Assembly (NCBI RefSeq): GCF_963677565.1
Contig: NZ_OY781982.1
Location: forward strand, 496,001-560,000
Length of the DNA: 64,000 nt
Direction: 5' to 3'
Source: an uncultured Draconibacterium sp.
GTDB lineage: Bacteria > Bacteroidota > Bacteroidia > Bacteroidales > Prolixibacteraceae
Position numbers and translations under genes: made by a program. Under the pieces are notes generated by a model. That model saw nothing but the letters and a program-made list of their open reading frames with translations. It made no database searches and had not been told where the DNA came from. Shown in pieces: positions 18,381-26,669 of this stretch. Numbering within the stretch: position 1 is the stretch's first letter; each line of letters begins with the position of its first letter.

Positions 18381-19619
18381 TTAAGCTTTAATATTGAACA
18401 CCATTAATACGTCGCCATGGCGCATATACAACTTCCCATTTGCAATAAACGGATGCGCCCAATGCGGTCCCGCTCCTTCTGTAATTTTAAACTGACTGAT
18501 CACTTCAAATCCTTCGGGAGTAGGTTTTACAATTCCCACATTCCCGCGTTCGTTGTAACAATACAATAAGCCGTCGGCCATTACCACAGAACCTTTCGAG
18601 TCCCATTCGGTTTCGTATTTTATATCGCCGGTTTCCCAGTCCATGCAAACCCAGTTTCCTTTGCTATTATTTTCCCAGTTCGAACCGTAAACATAACCGT
18701 CAGCCAAGACAAGTCCGCCGTGATGATTATCAAGCACGGTGTTGGTGTACTTCTTTGAAACCGATTTACCATCGGCACCAATTTTCAGCATGGCTGCATC
18801 ATAATTGTATCCCATAGAGATGAAAACTTCATCGCCCTTGACCAGCGGTGTATTTGTCCAGATCATACCATTTTCCTGCCAGGTCCACTTCGACGAGTCA
18901 AAGTGTCGGTAATGCCAAGCAACTTCACCGGTTTCGGGAACCAGTGCCAAAATTTCTTTTGCGGTAACTGCCAAAATATAACGATTACCGTTAAGCCCGT
19001 ACACTGTTGCTGATGCATAACCACGCGCTCCACCTACCGACTCGCTTTGCCAGATTGGTTCTCCCGTCATTTTATCCAAAGCAACCACACTTGTTTTCTC
19101 TCCACCAGGTGTACAAATTACCATATTGTCAACGATTAAGGGAGTTTCCGAATTTCCCCATACATGGTAATCGGTTTCGTAGTTTTTATCCACTTCAACG
19201 GCCCAAATCTCTTCGCCCGTTTCTTTGTTAATACAAGCAACGCGGCCCATTCCACTTTGAACATAAATGCGGTCGCCATCAATTACCGGCGTGCAGCGTG
19301 TATCGGGATACGAATTTTTCCACGACAAACCGTAAGATACCTGGTATTTAAACGAACCATCAGGATTTATGGCGGTCAGGTAATCGAGTGTGTCGATCAT
19401 TCCTGTAGTATAAATCATATCGCCTTCAGAAATGACAGACGAATAACCTTTTCCAATTTTTTCAACCTGCATCAGCAATTCTGGTCCGTCTTCGGGCCAT
19501 TCTTTCAACAGTCCGGTTTCGGTAAAATGCCCGTCGCGGTTTGGTCCGCGCCACTGCGTAACCTGGGCGCTAATTGAAAAAGCTAATGCGGTAATTAAAA
19601 GTGTTAGTGCAATCTTCAT
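18381..19619 (-). CDS. Secreted PQQ-like beta-propeller protein
   Basis: 412 residues with a cleavable signal peptide (MKIALTLLITALAFSISAQ). The mature protein opens with VTQWRGPNRDGHFTETGLL and KEWPEDGPEL, then propeller blades with EEIWAVEV, PIWQSES, VAWHYRHF and GDIKYETEW. It is close in layout to the protein at 21520-22731 (same ETGLLKEWP entry motif), so the two are recent paralogs flanking the two-component system genes. Role unknown; probably periplasmic. Confidence 0.8.
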   Translation of the reverse strand: MKIALTLLITALAFSISAQVTQWRGPNRDGHFTETGLLKEWPEDGPELLMQVEKIGKGYSSVISEGDMIYTTGMIDTLDYLTAINPDGSFKYQVSYGLSWKNSYPDTRCTPVIDGDRIYVQSGMGRVACINKETGEEIWAVEVDKNYETDYHVWGNSETPLIVDNMVICTPGGEKTSVVALDKMTGEPIWQSESVGGARGYASATVYGLNGNRYILAVTAKEILALVPETGEVAWHYRHFDSSKWTWQENGMIWTNTPLVKGDEVFISMGYNYDAAMLKIGADGKSVSKKYTNTVLDNHHGGLVLADGYVYGSNWENNSKGNWVCMDWETGDIKYETEWDSKGSVVMADGLLYCYNERGNVGIVKPTPEGFEVISQFKITEGAGPHWAHPFIANGKLYMRHGDVLMVFNIKA

Positions 19620-19638
19620 GGTTTTTTATTTATGGTTT

Positions 19639-20364
19639 CTATTTGTTCAGGAATGAGTTATAATCGAGTTTTTCAAAGGTCTTTTCGCGGTATCTTGTTC
19701 CTATCGGGAACTCTTTGTCGCCAATGGCCACCATTACCGGACTAAAACTGGTTATGCGACTAACGGCAACCAGAAATGATCGATGCACACGAATAAAATC
19801 TTTGTCAGGCAATGCTTTTTCGAGTGCGGACATGGTGCAACGACTGTTGATTTCGCGGTCTGGTGTGTGCAGTTTCAGGTAATCACCAAAACTTTCCACA
19901 TATACAATTTTGGTGACCGGTATTTTGTGAATTACATTTTTTTCGCGTAGATAAATGTATTCTGAGTCGCCATTATTTTTGTGTAGCGTAACTTCTTCAA
20001 TCAACCAATTTTGTTGATTGTATTTTTCCACCGCCTGCAAAAAGCGCTCGAAAGAAATGGGTTTCAGCAGGTAGTCCAATACATTCAGGTCGTAACTTTC
20101 AATGGCATATTCGCGATAGGCAGTTGTAAAAACAATGGCCGGCGGATTTTTTAAAGTTTTTACCAGATCGGTTCCTTTCATTTCCGGCATGTTGATGTCA
20201 AGAAAAACTAGGTCGACATTGTGCGTTTTCAAAAAATCGAAAGCCTCAATGGCGTCGGCACAAGTCCCAACAATCTCCAACGAATCCAGCTTTTGAATAT
20301 GCGATTTCAGCACTTCAATGGCAAGCGGCTCATCATCAACTATTATGCATCTTGTTTTACTCAT
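19639..20364 (-). CDS. LytTR-family response regulator
   Basis: 241 residues. The receiver domain (about 1-120) has the acidic pair in IIVDDEP, the phospho-acceptor aspartate in VFLDINMP (about Asp56) and the conserved Thr and Lys (VFTTAYRE and LLKPIS). The C-terminal LytTR DNA-binding domain is about 135-240 (KNVIHKIP, SFGDYLKLH, RVHRSFLVAV). The gene overlaps its sensor kinase gene by 8 bp. Being flanked on both sides by propeller genes, it may control them; the sequence alone does not prove this. Confidence 0.9.
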   Translation of the reverse strand: MSKTRCIIVDDEPLAIEVLKSHIQKLDSLEIVGTCADAIEAFDFLKTHNVDLVFLDINMPEMKGTDLVKTLKNPPAIVFTTAYREYAIESYDLNVLDYLLKPISFERFLQAVEKYNQQNWLIEEVTLHKNNGDSEYIYLREKNVIHKIPVTKIVYVESFGDYLKLHTPDREINSRCTMSALEKALPDKDFIRVHRSFLVAVSRITSFSPVMVAIGDKEFPIGTRYREKTFEKLDYNSFLNK

Positions 20365-21412
20365 TTGCCCAGCAAACTCTTAGGTTAATTTCAAACTTCG
20401 TATCTTGCTTATCAATCGTAAGTTTATGCGATTTCGGGTAAAGCAACTCCAAACGGCGTCGTACATTCTTCAATCCAATTCCCTCGTTCAGGTTTTCTTC
20501 CTTTTCCTTCTCCTTATGAATTGAGTTTTTCACCATCAAAGTGAGGCATCTTTCGTCAATATAAATATTGATATCCACCTTCGGATTTTTACGATCTTTA
20601 CTGGCTCCGTGTTTAAATGCATTTTCAATAAAAGGCAATAAAATCAGTGGCGCAATCCGGTGACCGTCAACATCTCCTTCCACGTTATATTTCAAGTCGA
20701 GACGATTATTGTAACGCATGCTTTCCAGTTCCACATAACTCTCAATAATTTTGATTTCTTCTTTCAGCGGAACAAAATCGTCGTTGCTTTTGTAGATCAT
20801 ATAATCGAGCAAACCGGACAATTTCAACACAATATCGGGTGTCTTTTCCGATTTGATCAAAGTTAGTGCATACAGGTTATTCAGTGTATTAAACAAAAAG
20901 TGCGGGTGAACCTGCGATTTCAGGAAATTCAGCTCAGCTTCAAGCTTTTCTTCGGCCAGCTTTTTATTCTTTAGCTCGTCGATGTACCACTTTTTAAATA
21001 CGATTATAAAAGCTGCCAACACCGGAATTCCATAGTTCGAAATAATCTTGCTTAGAATTTTGGGTACGTAAAACAGTGGCAACTTCGAATAGTCGAAAAA
21101 CTCCGGAAATAAATTCGGGAAGTAATACGACATATATATCAGAAAGCCAAACAACAACGCATGAACCAGCGTAAGAACGCCAAAGGTTACAAACTTCTTT
21201 TTCTCCAGCGCAAATGGCAGAATCAGATAAATCATCGTGTAAGTTCCGATGATTCGTGCCGGTAACAAAGTAAGCCCGATGATAAATTCTGCGTAGTAAT
21301 GATCGAGATATCCGCCGTAGGTAAGCCAGTAGCCGATAAAAACAACCACCCAAAACAAAAGGTGCCACAGCAAACGGTAGCGGAAAAATATTGGTAGTTG
21401 GTTTTCGTTCAT
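20357..21412 (-). CDS. LytS-type sensor histidine kinase
   Basis: 351 residues. Four membrane helices lie in residues 10-145, a short coiled linker follows, and then the His_kinase domain with HPHFLFNTLNNLYAL (phospho-acceptor histidine near 172). The ATPase part has the N-box NAFKHG and a G-box (GIGLKNVRRRLELLYP). There is no separate extracellular sensor domain, so any signal is sensed in or at the membrane. It is translated just before the LytTR regulator gene (8 bp overlap). Confidence 0.9.
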   Translation of the reverse strand: MNENQLPIFFRYRLLWHLLFWVVVFIGYWLTYGGYLDHYYAEFIIGLTLLPARIIGTYTMIYLILPFALEKKKFVTFGVLTLVHALLFGFLIYMSYYFPNLFPEFFDYSKLPLFYVPKILSKIISNYGIPVLAAFIIVFKKWYIDELKNKKLAEEKLEAELNFLKSQVHPHFLFNTLNNLYALTLIKSEKTPDIVLKLSGLLDYMIYKSNDDFVPLKEEIKIIESYVELESMRYNNRLDLKYNVEGDVDGHRIAPLILLPFIENAFKHGASKDRKNPKVDINIYIDERCLTLMVKNSIHKEKEKEENLNEGIGLKNVRRRLELLYPKSHKLTIDKQDTKFEINLRVCWANE

Positions 21413-21474
21413 GATTTTTCTTCAAATATACTTTTTGAGCTTTTGCCCATCAAAAGCATGCGACAAATACAGGC

Positions 21475-21510
21475 TAAAAAAGGATGTTTACCCTGCTAAC
21501 ATCCTTTTTT
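21475..21510 (-). terminator. Intrinsic terminator
   Basis: GGATGTT (21482-21488) faces AACATCC (21498-21504) with flanking A and T runs extending the stem to about 12 bp. In minus-strand reading it follows the stop of the propeller gene at 21520 and ends in a U run, so it separates that gene from the kinase/regulator pair downstream. Confidence 0.8.
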
Positions 21511-21519
21511 CATTACGCC

Positions 21520-22731
21520 CTATTTAATTTTATAGGCTATCAGCACATCGCCATGCCGCACAAACAGGCGGCCATTATTGATTACCGGATGCGCCCAATG
21601 TTGAGCTGTTCCCAGTTCCACTTTTGTTTGACTTACAATATTGAAACCATCGGGTGAAGCTTTTACCAGTGCCAGTTCTCCACGCTCGCTGTAGCAATAC
21701 AACATGCCGTCGGCATAAATGGTAACGCCTTTTGCAATATCTTTTGAAACGTATTTTTCTTCGCCGGTTTCCCAGTCTACACAACGCCATTCGCGCGCGT
21801 TATCGCCCGATCCGTACATGTAACCGTCAACCACAACCATTCCTCCCATGCGGCTGTCGAGTTCCACCTTATCCCACTGTTTGGTAACGCTACTGCCGTC
21901 GTCGCTAAGGTCGAGTTTAACACCACCTTTTCCGTAACCACTGAAACAGAATAAATCGCCGTTGTAAAAAAGTGGCGTATTTGGATGAACGCTCCAACGG
22001 TTGATGTGCGGATAATCCCACAACAATTGCCCGGTTTTGGCATCAACACCAATAATATGATCGGCAGTGTGAGTTACCAATAATTTGCGAGCAGGAAGTT
22101 CAACCAGTAACGGCGTACAATAAGCAGATAATTCGCCTTTTCCTGCTGAAGTCCAATTCAAATCACCATTAAAGCGATTTAAGGCCACCATATTATTTTT
22201 CTTTCCACCCGGAGTTAGATAAAGTACGTCGCCGTCAATTAAAACGGTTTCTGTTACTCCCCAGCGAATGTTTTCACCATCGAAATCTTCAAAAGCGCTT
22301 TTGCGCCATTTTACTTCTCCGGTTTCCGAGTCCATGCAGGTTAAAACTCCATGGCCGCTGTAGATATACATTAAATCGCCTGCAACTACAACCGACGAGC
22401 GTGCTCCCGGGTAACTTTCTTCGAATTCCTTTCCGTACGAAACCTTTTTAATTACTTCACCGTTTTGCGAGAAAATGAAAATAAAACCTTCACCTTCAAT
22501 CATCGTTGAAAGGTAAATTTTATCGTTGGCAAAAACCGGCGATGAGTGTCCTTCACCCAATCCTTCCGCAGTCCATAAAATTTCAGGACCATTGGCCGGC
22601 CACTCTTTTAACAGACCGGTTTCCGGGTAAACACCGTTGTTTTGGCCACGCCAAACAGTCGGCTCCTGGGCAAACAAAATTGTTACTGAGAAAAATAATG
22701 CTGAAGCAAGAAATAAACATTTTCTAATCAT
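21520..22731 (-). CDS. Secreted PQQ-like beta-propeller protein
   Basis: About 403 residues from the chosen ATG at 22731, which gives a clean signal peptide (MIRKCLFLASALFFSVTILFAQ). An upstream in-frame start adding 13 residues would spoil it. The mature protein starts EPTVWRGQNNGVYPETG and has blades with EILWTAE, VKWRKS, LNWTSAG and LLWDYPH. It is a paralog of the protein at 18381-19619. It is separated from the kinase genes by a strong terminator, so it is its own transcription unit or the end of one. Confidence 0.8.
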   Translation of the reverse strand: MIRKCLFLASALFFSVTILFAQEPTVWRGQNNGVYPETGLLKEWPANGPEILWTAEGLGEGHSSPVFANDKIYLSTMIEGEGFIFIFSQNGEVIKKVSYGKEFEESYPGARSSVVVAGDLMYIYSGHGVLTCMDSETGEVKWRKSAFEDFDGENIRWGVTETVLIDGDVLYLTPGGKKNNMVALNRFNGDLNWTSAGKGELSAYCTPLLVELPARKLLVTHTADHIIGVDAKTGQLLWDYPHINRWSVHPNTPLFYNGDLFCFSGYGKGGVKLDLSDDGSSVTKQWDKVELDSRMGGMVVVDGYMYGSGDNAREWRCVDWETGEEKYVSKDIAKGVTIYADGMLYCYSERGELALVKASPDGFNIVSQTKVELGTAQHWAHPVINNGRLFVRHGDVLIAYKIK

Positions 22732-22929
22732 GACTTTATAGTTAAGTTTTGCTCCTAAAAATAGAACCAAAACCCCACATTAGCAATGCTTTCAAGTAAT
22801 TTATCAGCTATCTAAATAGTAAGATATGTTTAGAAGTTATTTAGAGATCGTTAACAATTCAGCGACCAAGGAAGAGCAATTAGAAACATATGTTGAGTAT
22901 TGATTATTTTACCTGCTACAAAAATACAA

Positions 22930-22965
22930 GACAAAAAAAGGCAGATTGATAGTCAACCTGCCTTT
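22930..22965 (-). terminator. Intrinsic terminator of typA
   Basis: AAAGGCAG (22937-22944) faces CTGCCTTT (22958-22965). In minus-strand reading the hairpin lies about 20 bp after the typA stop and is followed by a run of seven U residues. Confidence 0.8.
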
Positions 22966-22985
22966 CCATATTTTAGATATCTTTC

Positions 22986-24797
22986 TTATTCACTTATTGC
23001 TTTTGCACGGCGTTTACGCTCATGCTCATCCAGGTATATTTTACGAATACGCATGAAATTCGGCGTAATCTCTATATATTCATCATTACGAATGTACTCC
23101 ATTGCTTCTTCCAGCGAAAATTTAATTGCCGGCGCAATAGCTGTTTTTTCATCGGAACCCGAAGCACGCATATTACTTAGCTTTTTGGTTCGGATGATAT
23201 TGATAGTCAAGTCGTCCATACGCGTGTATTCGCCAATTACCTGGCCGGCGTAAACTTCCTCGCCCGGCTCAACAAAGAAACGTCCGCGATCCTGCATTTT
23301 ATCAATTGAGTAAGCGATGGCAGTACCTGTTTCCAACGAAATAAGTGCGCCATTACGTTTTACGCCCAGTTCTCCTTTCCACGGCTCGTAACCTTTAAGT
23401 CGGTGCGCCATAATCGCCTCTCCTTCAGTAGCCGTGAGCATTTGGTTACGTAAACCAATCAACCCGCGAGATGGAACAAAGAATTCCAAATGCGCACGAT
23501 CGTCTTTTACTTCAATATTTGCGATATCGCCTTTTCGTGCGGTAACCAGCTCAATTACTTTTCCCGAAAATTCATCGGGTACCTGAACAGTTAACGCTTC
23601 AATCGGCTCACACTTTACGCCGTCAATTTCTTTGATGATAACCTGTGGCTGTCCCACCTGAATTTCGTAGCCCTCGCGACGCATGGTTTCAATCAAAATT
23701 GACAAGTGAAGAATTCCACGGCCATAAACCAAAAATCTATCTGCCGAATCAGTTTCTTCAACCCGCAAAGCAAGGTTCTTTTCGGTTTCTTTAAACAGGC
23801 GGTCGCGCACCTGACGCGATGTTACAAACTTACCATCGCGACCAAAAAATGGCGAGTTATTCGACACAAATGTCATGCTCATTGTTGGCTCATCTACCTG
23901 GATCGGTGTCAATCCTTCCGGTTCTTCAGCATCGGCAATGGTATCGCCAATATCAAAACCTTCCAGTCCGAGAACGGCACAAATCTCGCCCGACGGAACA
24001 GGTTCCTTTGTTTTTTCTTTACCGAGACCTTCAAACAGATAGCATTCTTTTGCTACTGATTTTATAATGCTTCCATCGCGTTTTACCAAGGAAACTCTTG
24101 ATCCCGGAACCAACTCGCCACGCGTAACTTTTCCAACTGCAATTCGGCCGGTATACGACGAATAATCAAGCGACGTGATGCGCATCTGTACAGTTCCGTC
24201 TTTTGGTTGTGCTGCCGGAATATGTTCCAAAATCTGATCGAGCAAATAAACCACATCTTCAGTTGGATTTTGCCAATCGGGGCCCATCCAGCCACCTTTT
24301 GCCGAACCATAAACCGTTGGAAAGTCCAACTGCTCTTCGGTTGCATCAAGGCTAAACATTAGATCGAAAACTTTCTCCTGAGCAATGTCCGGCGTACAGT
24401 TTTCTTTGTCAACTTTGTTAACCACCACCATTGGTTTTAATCCCAGTTCGATGGCTTTTTGCAGCACAAAACGGGTTTGTGGCATTGGTCCTTCAAAAGC
24501 ATCAACAATCAATAAAACACCGTCGGCCATGTTTAATACACGCTCCACCTCGCCACCAAAGTCGCTGTGCCCCGGTGTATCGATGATGTTAATTTTGGTG
24601 TCTTTGTAGCGTACTGAAACGTTTTTCGAAAGAATGGTGATTCCACGCTCACGTTCCAGATCATTGTTATCCAGCAACAGTTCCTGAACCTCCTGGTTTT
24701 CGCGGAACAATTTTACCTGGTGAAGTATACGGTCAACCAACGTAGTTTTACCGTGGTCAACGTGTGCAATAATTGCAATGTTTCTGATTTCTGTCAT
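22986..24797 (-). CDS. typA: Ribosome-associated GTPase TypA/BipA
   Basis: 603-residue translational GTPase of the EF-G group. It has the G1 motif AHVDHGKTT (about residues 10-18), the switch I region RERGITI, DTPGH, NKVD and the C-terminal TypA-specific half (FVPSRGLIGLR). TypA binds ribosomes at the EF-G site and supports 50S assembly and growth under stress. The length and domain order match the family. It is a single-gene unit with its own terminator. Confidence 0.95.
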   Translation of the reverse strand: MTEIRNIAIIAHVDHGKTTLVDRILHQVKLFRENQEVQELLLDNNDLERERGITILSKNVSVRYKDTKINIIDTPGHSDFGGEVERVLNMADGVLLIVDAFEGPMPQTRFVLQKAIELGLKPMVVVNKVDKENCTPDIAQEKVFDLMFSLDATEEQLDFPTVYGSAKGGWMGPDWQNPTEDVVYLLDQILEHIPAAQPKDGTVQMRITSLDYSSYTGRIAVGKVTRGELVPGSRVSLVKRDGSIIKSVAKECYLFEGLGKEKTKEPVPSGEICAVLGLEGFDIGDTIADAEEPEGLTPIQVDEPTMSMTFVSNNSPFFGRDGKFVTSRQVRDRLFKETEKNLALRVEETDSADRFLVYGRGILHLSILIETMRREGYEIQVGQPQVIIKEIDGVKCEPIEALTVQVPDEFSGKVIELVTARKGDIANIEVKDDRAHLEFFVPSRGLIGLRNQMLTATEGEAIMAHRLKGYEPWKGELGVKRNGALISLETGTAIAYSIDKMQDRGRFFVEPGEEVYAGQVIGEYTRMDDLTINIIRTKKLSNMRASGSDEKTAIAPAIKFSLEEAMEYIRNDEYIEITPNFMRIRKIYLDEHERKRRAKAISE

Positions 24798-25101
24798 TTT
24801 ACTTTTTTCTAATCCAATTTACCAACACCGAATCGCATTATTTGTTTTCTATCAATTATTTATGACATAAAACCCTTATTCCGGAATCGGCGCGCAAATG
24901 TAAGAAAGTTTTGCAGTGTAATGCGAGCATACCAATGAATAAAGTACTTCTTACAATTAAATTTAATATCAAAACATACAAAGCACTAAAAATCAGCTAT
25001 CCGCGTGGAGATTCCCGTACAATAATTGCATTTTTTTACCTTAGCCATGTTATGAAATCGGCATTCGAACGTAATTCATAAAAAGCAAGAGCCTACAAAG
25101 C
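24798..25101. other. Divergent intergenic region between typA and the sigma factor
   Basis: 304 bp without a gene. On the minus strand TACATTTG (24895-24902 on the plus coordinates) matches the Bacteroidota -7 motif TAnnTTTG and would start a typA transcript with a leader of about 90 nt; no good -33 TTTG is seen at the right distance. Toward the sigma gene there is a TTGCATTTTTTTACC stretch at 25026 but no matching -7 element. I see no small ORF or stable RNA structure. Confidence 0.45.
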
Positions 25102-25596
25102 ATGACAAGCAGCGATTTTGAAAATCTGATAATACAACAAAAAGATAAACTTTTCAGGTTTGCTTTTAGCATACTAAAAGACAGCCACGATGCGCAAGAT
25201 GCAGTTCAGGAGGTGGTGCTGAAATTGTGGAAAAACAAACGTTTGCTGGATGATGCAAAAAACCTTGAAAGCTATTGTTTGAATGCGGTTAAAAACCATT
25301 GTTTCGATGTACTGCGAAAACAAAAACACCACCAGAACTACCTTCTGACTAAGGTTCACGAATCGCTGGAAGAAACACGGTTTGAAACTATTGACCTGGT
25401 AGATAAGTTGAAAAAGGAATTATATCAATTACCTGATCAACAACGAATGGCAATAGAATTAAAAGATTTCCAGGGAATGGAATACGAAGAAGTAAGCAAA
25501 ATTATGGATCAAAACACGAATACCATACGCGTGCATGTTTCGAGAGGAAGAAAAAAATTATTTGAAATTTTTAAGGAGGAGTTAGCAAATGTGTAG
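25102..25596 (+). CDS. ECF-type RNA polymerase sigma factor
   Basis: 164 residues. Region 2 (about 10-75) contains FRFAFSILKDSHDAQDAVQEV, here abbreviated to its core DAQDAVQE, and region 4 (about 105-158) contains LPDQQRMAIELKDFQGM with the helix-turn-helix ending EVSKIMDQNTNTIRVHVSRGRKKL (core TIRVHVSRGR). It is a group IV sigma factor that would direct transcription of a small regulon. It overlaps the next gene by 8 bp, and that gene encodes a likely anti-sigma membrane protein, as is usual for this class. Confidence 0.85.
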   Translation: MTSSDFENLIIQQKDKLFRFAFSILKDSHDAQDAVQEVVLKLWKNKRLLDDAKNLESYCLNAVKNHCFDVLRKQKHHQNYLLTKVHESLEETRFETIDLVDKLKKELYQLPDQQRMAIELKDFQGMEYEEVSKIMDQNTNTIRVHVSRGRKKLFEIFKEELANV

Positions 25597-26077
25597 TACT
25601 AAATCAAAACACTTTCCTGATGAAGATTTCGATCTGAAAGATTTCAGCCAATCCGAAAATGATAATTCGGTTGAACAGGAGTTTATCCAATCTTACCAAA
25701 AACTGAACGACCGGATAAATGCGGAAATTCCGGACTTTAATCCGTTCGGAAAATTAGAAGAACATAAAAAACAGCGTTTTTTACAAACAAAACGATTGGT
25801 TGCCTATGCGGCCTCAATTCTGCTGGTAGTGAGCCTGTTTGTTGTTGGCTTAAATCACACACGACAAGAAAAGCAGATCACACTAACAGAAAATGAGTTA
25901 GCAGAGTTACAGGAAAATACCAAACTGGCTTTGTATCATTTTTCGAAAGAAATGAATACCTGCCTTTCCAATCTTGAAAACGCAAAACGATTCAACGCTC
26001 CGCTGAGCGACGTTGAATCGTTGAGAAATTTAAATATTCAATTTAACAATCCAATTAAAGATCTTAAAATCAATTAA
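25589..26077 (+). CDS. Putative membrane anti-sigma partner
   Basis: 162 residues with no family that I recognise. A polar N-terminal region of about 70 residues faces the cytosol, one membrane helix spans about 71-91, and the outer tail has a heptad-like Leu/Glu pattern (LTENELAELQE). Position, topology and the 8 bp overlap with the ECF sigma gene suggest a regulator of the sigma factor. A zinc-binding ZAS motif (HxxxCxxC) is absent, so this is inference from context. Confidence 0.55.
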   Translation: MCSTKSKHFPDEDFDLKDFSQSENDNSVEQEFIQSYQKLNDRINAEIPDFNPFGKLEEHKKQRFLQTKRLVAYAASILLVVSLFVVGLNHTRQEKQITLTENELAELQENTKLALYHFSKEMNTCLSNLENAKRFNAPLSDVESLRNLNIQFNNPIKDLKIN

Positions 26078-26079
26078 TC

Positions 26080-26571
26080 ATGAGAACAAAATTCATCTTA
26101 TTTTTTCTATTTATTAGTTTCTGCAGCCTGGCACAAGATGGTAATAAAAGTATCGATCAGGCCTTTAAACTAATCGACAGCCGCGAAGATATTTCATATT
26201 TTGAAGTAACACAAGACATGTTTAAAATGCTGTCGGAATCCAGGGACATCAGTCCCGAATTTAAAGAATACATTAGCAAACTTCATCAACTAAAAATGAT
26301 TCAGCCTGGTGGAGAACACCGTACAGAGCTTGGCGAAGAATTATTTAAAACATTCATGGAGAATGTAAACCTAAAGGATTACACGCGATTAATGACCCAG
26401 AGAGACAAGTACTCAAAAATATCGTTTTATAAAAAGGACGGTAAAGATGAGAATGAGTTTCTGCTGGTAAGTAACAACATGATCATTTATATCACAGGCA
26501 CACTCGATTTGCAGAATATGCAGCAATTTGAACAAATAATTGACATCGCCGGGAGTGCTATGGGAATGTAA
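26080..26571 (+). CDS. Secreted DUF4252-like protein
   Basis: 163 residues with a signal peptide (MRTKFILFFLFISFCSLAQ). The mature protein has the DUF4252 look: an early helix with YFEVTQDMFKMLSE, a middle segment of short strands and a C-terminal IYITGTLDLQNMQQFEQI. DUF4252 proteins in Bacteroidota often lie beside ECF sigma factors. Function is unknown. It starts 2 bp after the preceding stop and is clearly in the sigma operon. Confidence 0.7.
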   Translation: MRTKFILFFLFISFCSLAQDGNKSIDQAFKLIDSREDISYFEVTQDMFKMLSESRDISPEFKEYISKLHQLKMIQPGGEHRTELGEELFKTFMENVNLKDYTRLMTQRDKYSKISFYKKDGKDENEFLLVSNNMIIYITGTLDLQNMQQFEQIIDIAGSAMGM

Positions 26572-26594
26572 ATCAACACCAAAACCTGGAAACC

Positions 26595-26630
26595 AAAAAA
26601 GATGTCATCTATTGAAAAGATGACATCCTT
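26595..26630. terminator. Bidirectional terminator
   Basis: GATGTCATC (26601-26609) faces GATGACATC (26619-26627), a perfect 9 bp stem, with an A run on the left giving U residues for the minus-strand transcript of the propeller gene at 26670. It lies between two convergent genes; the right side (CTTAT) is a weaker tail for the plus-strand sigma operon. Confidence 0.7.
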
Positions 26631-26669
26631 ATGTAAATCTGCAAAATCAGCGTAACCTGCGTGCAAAAA

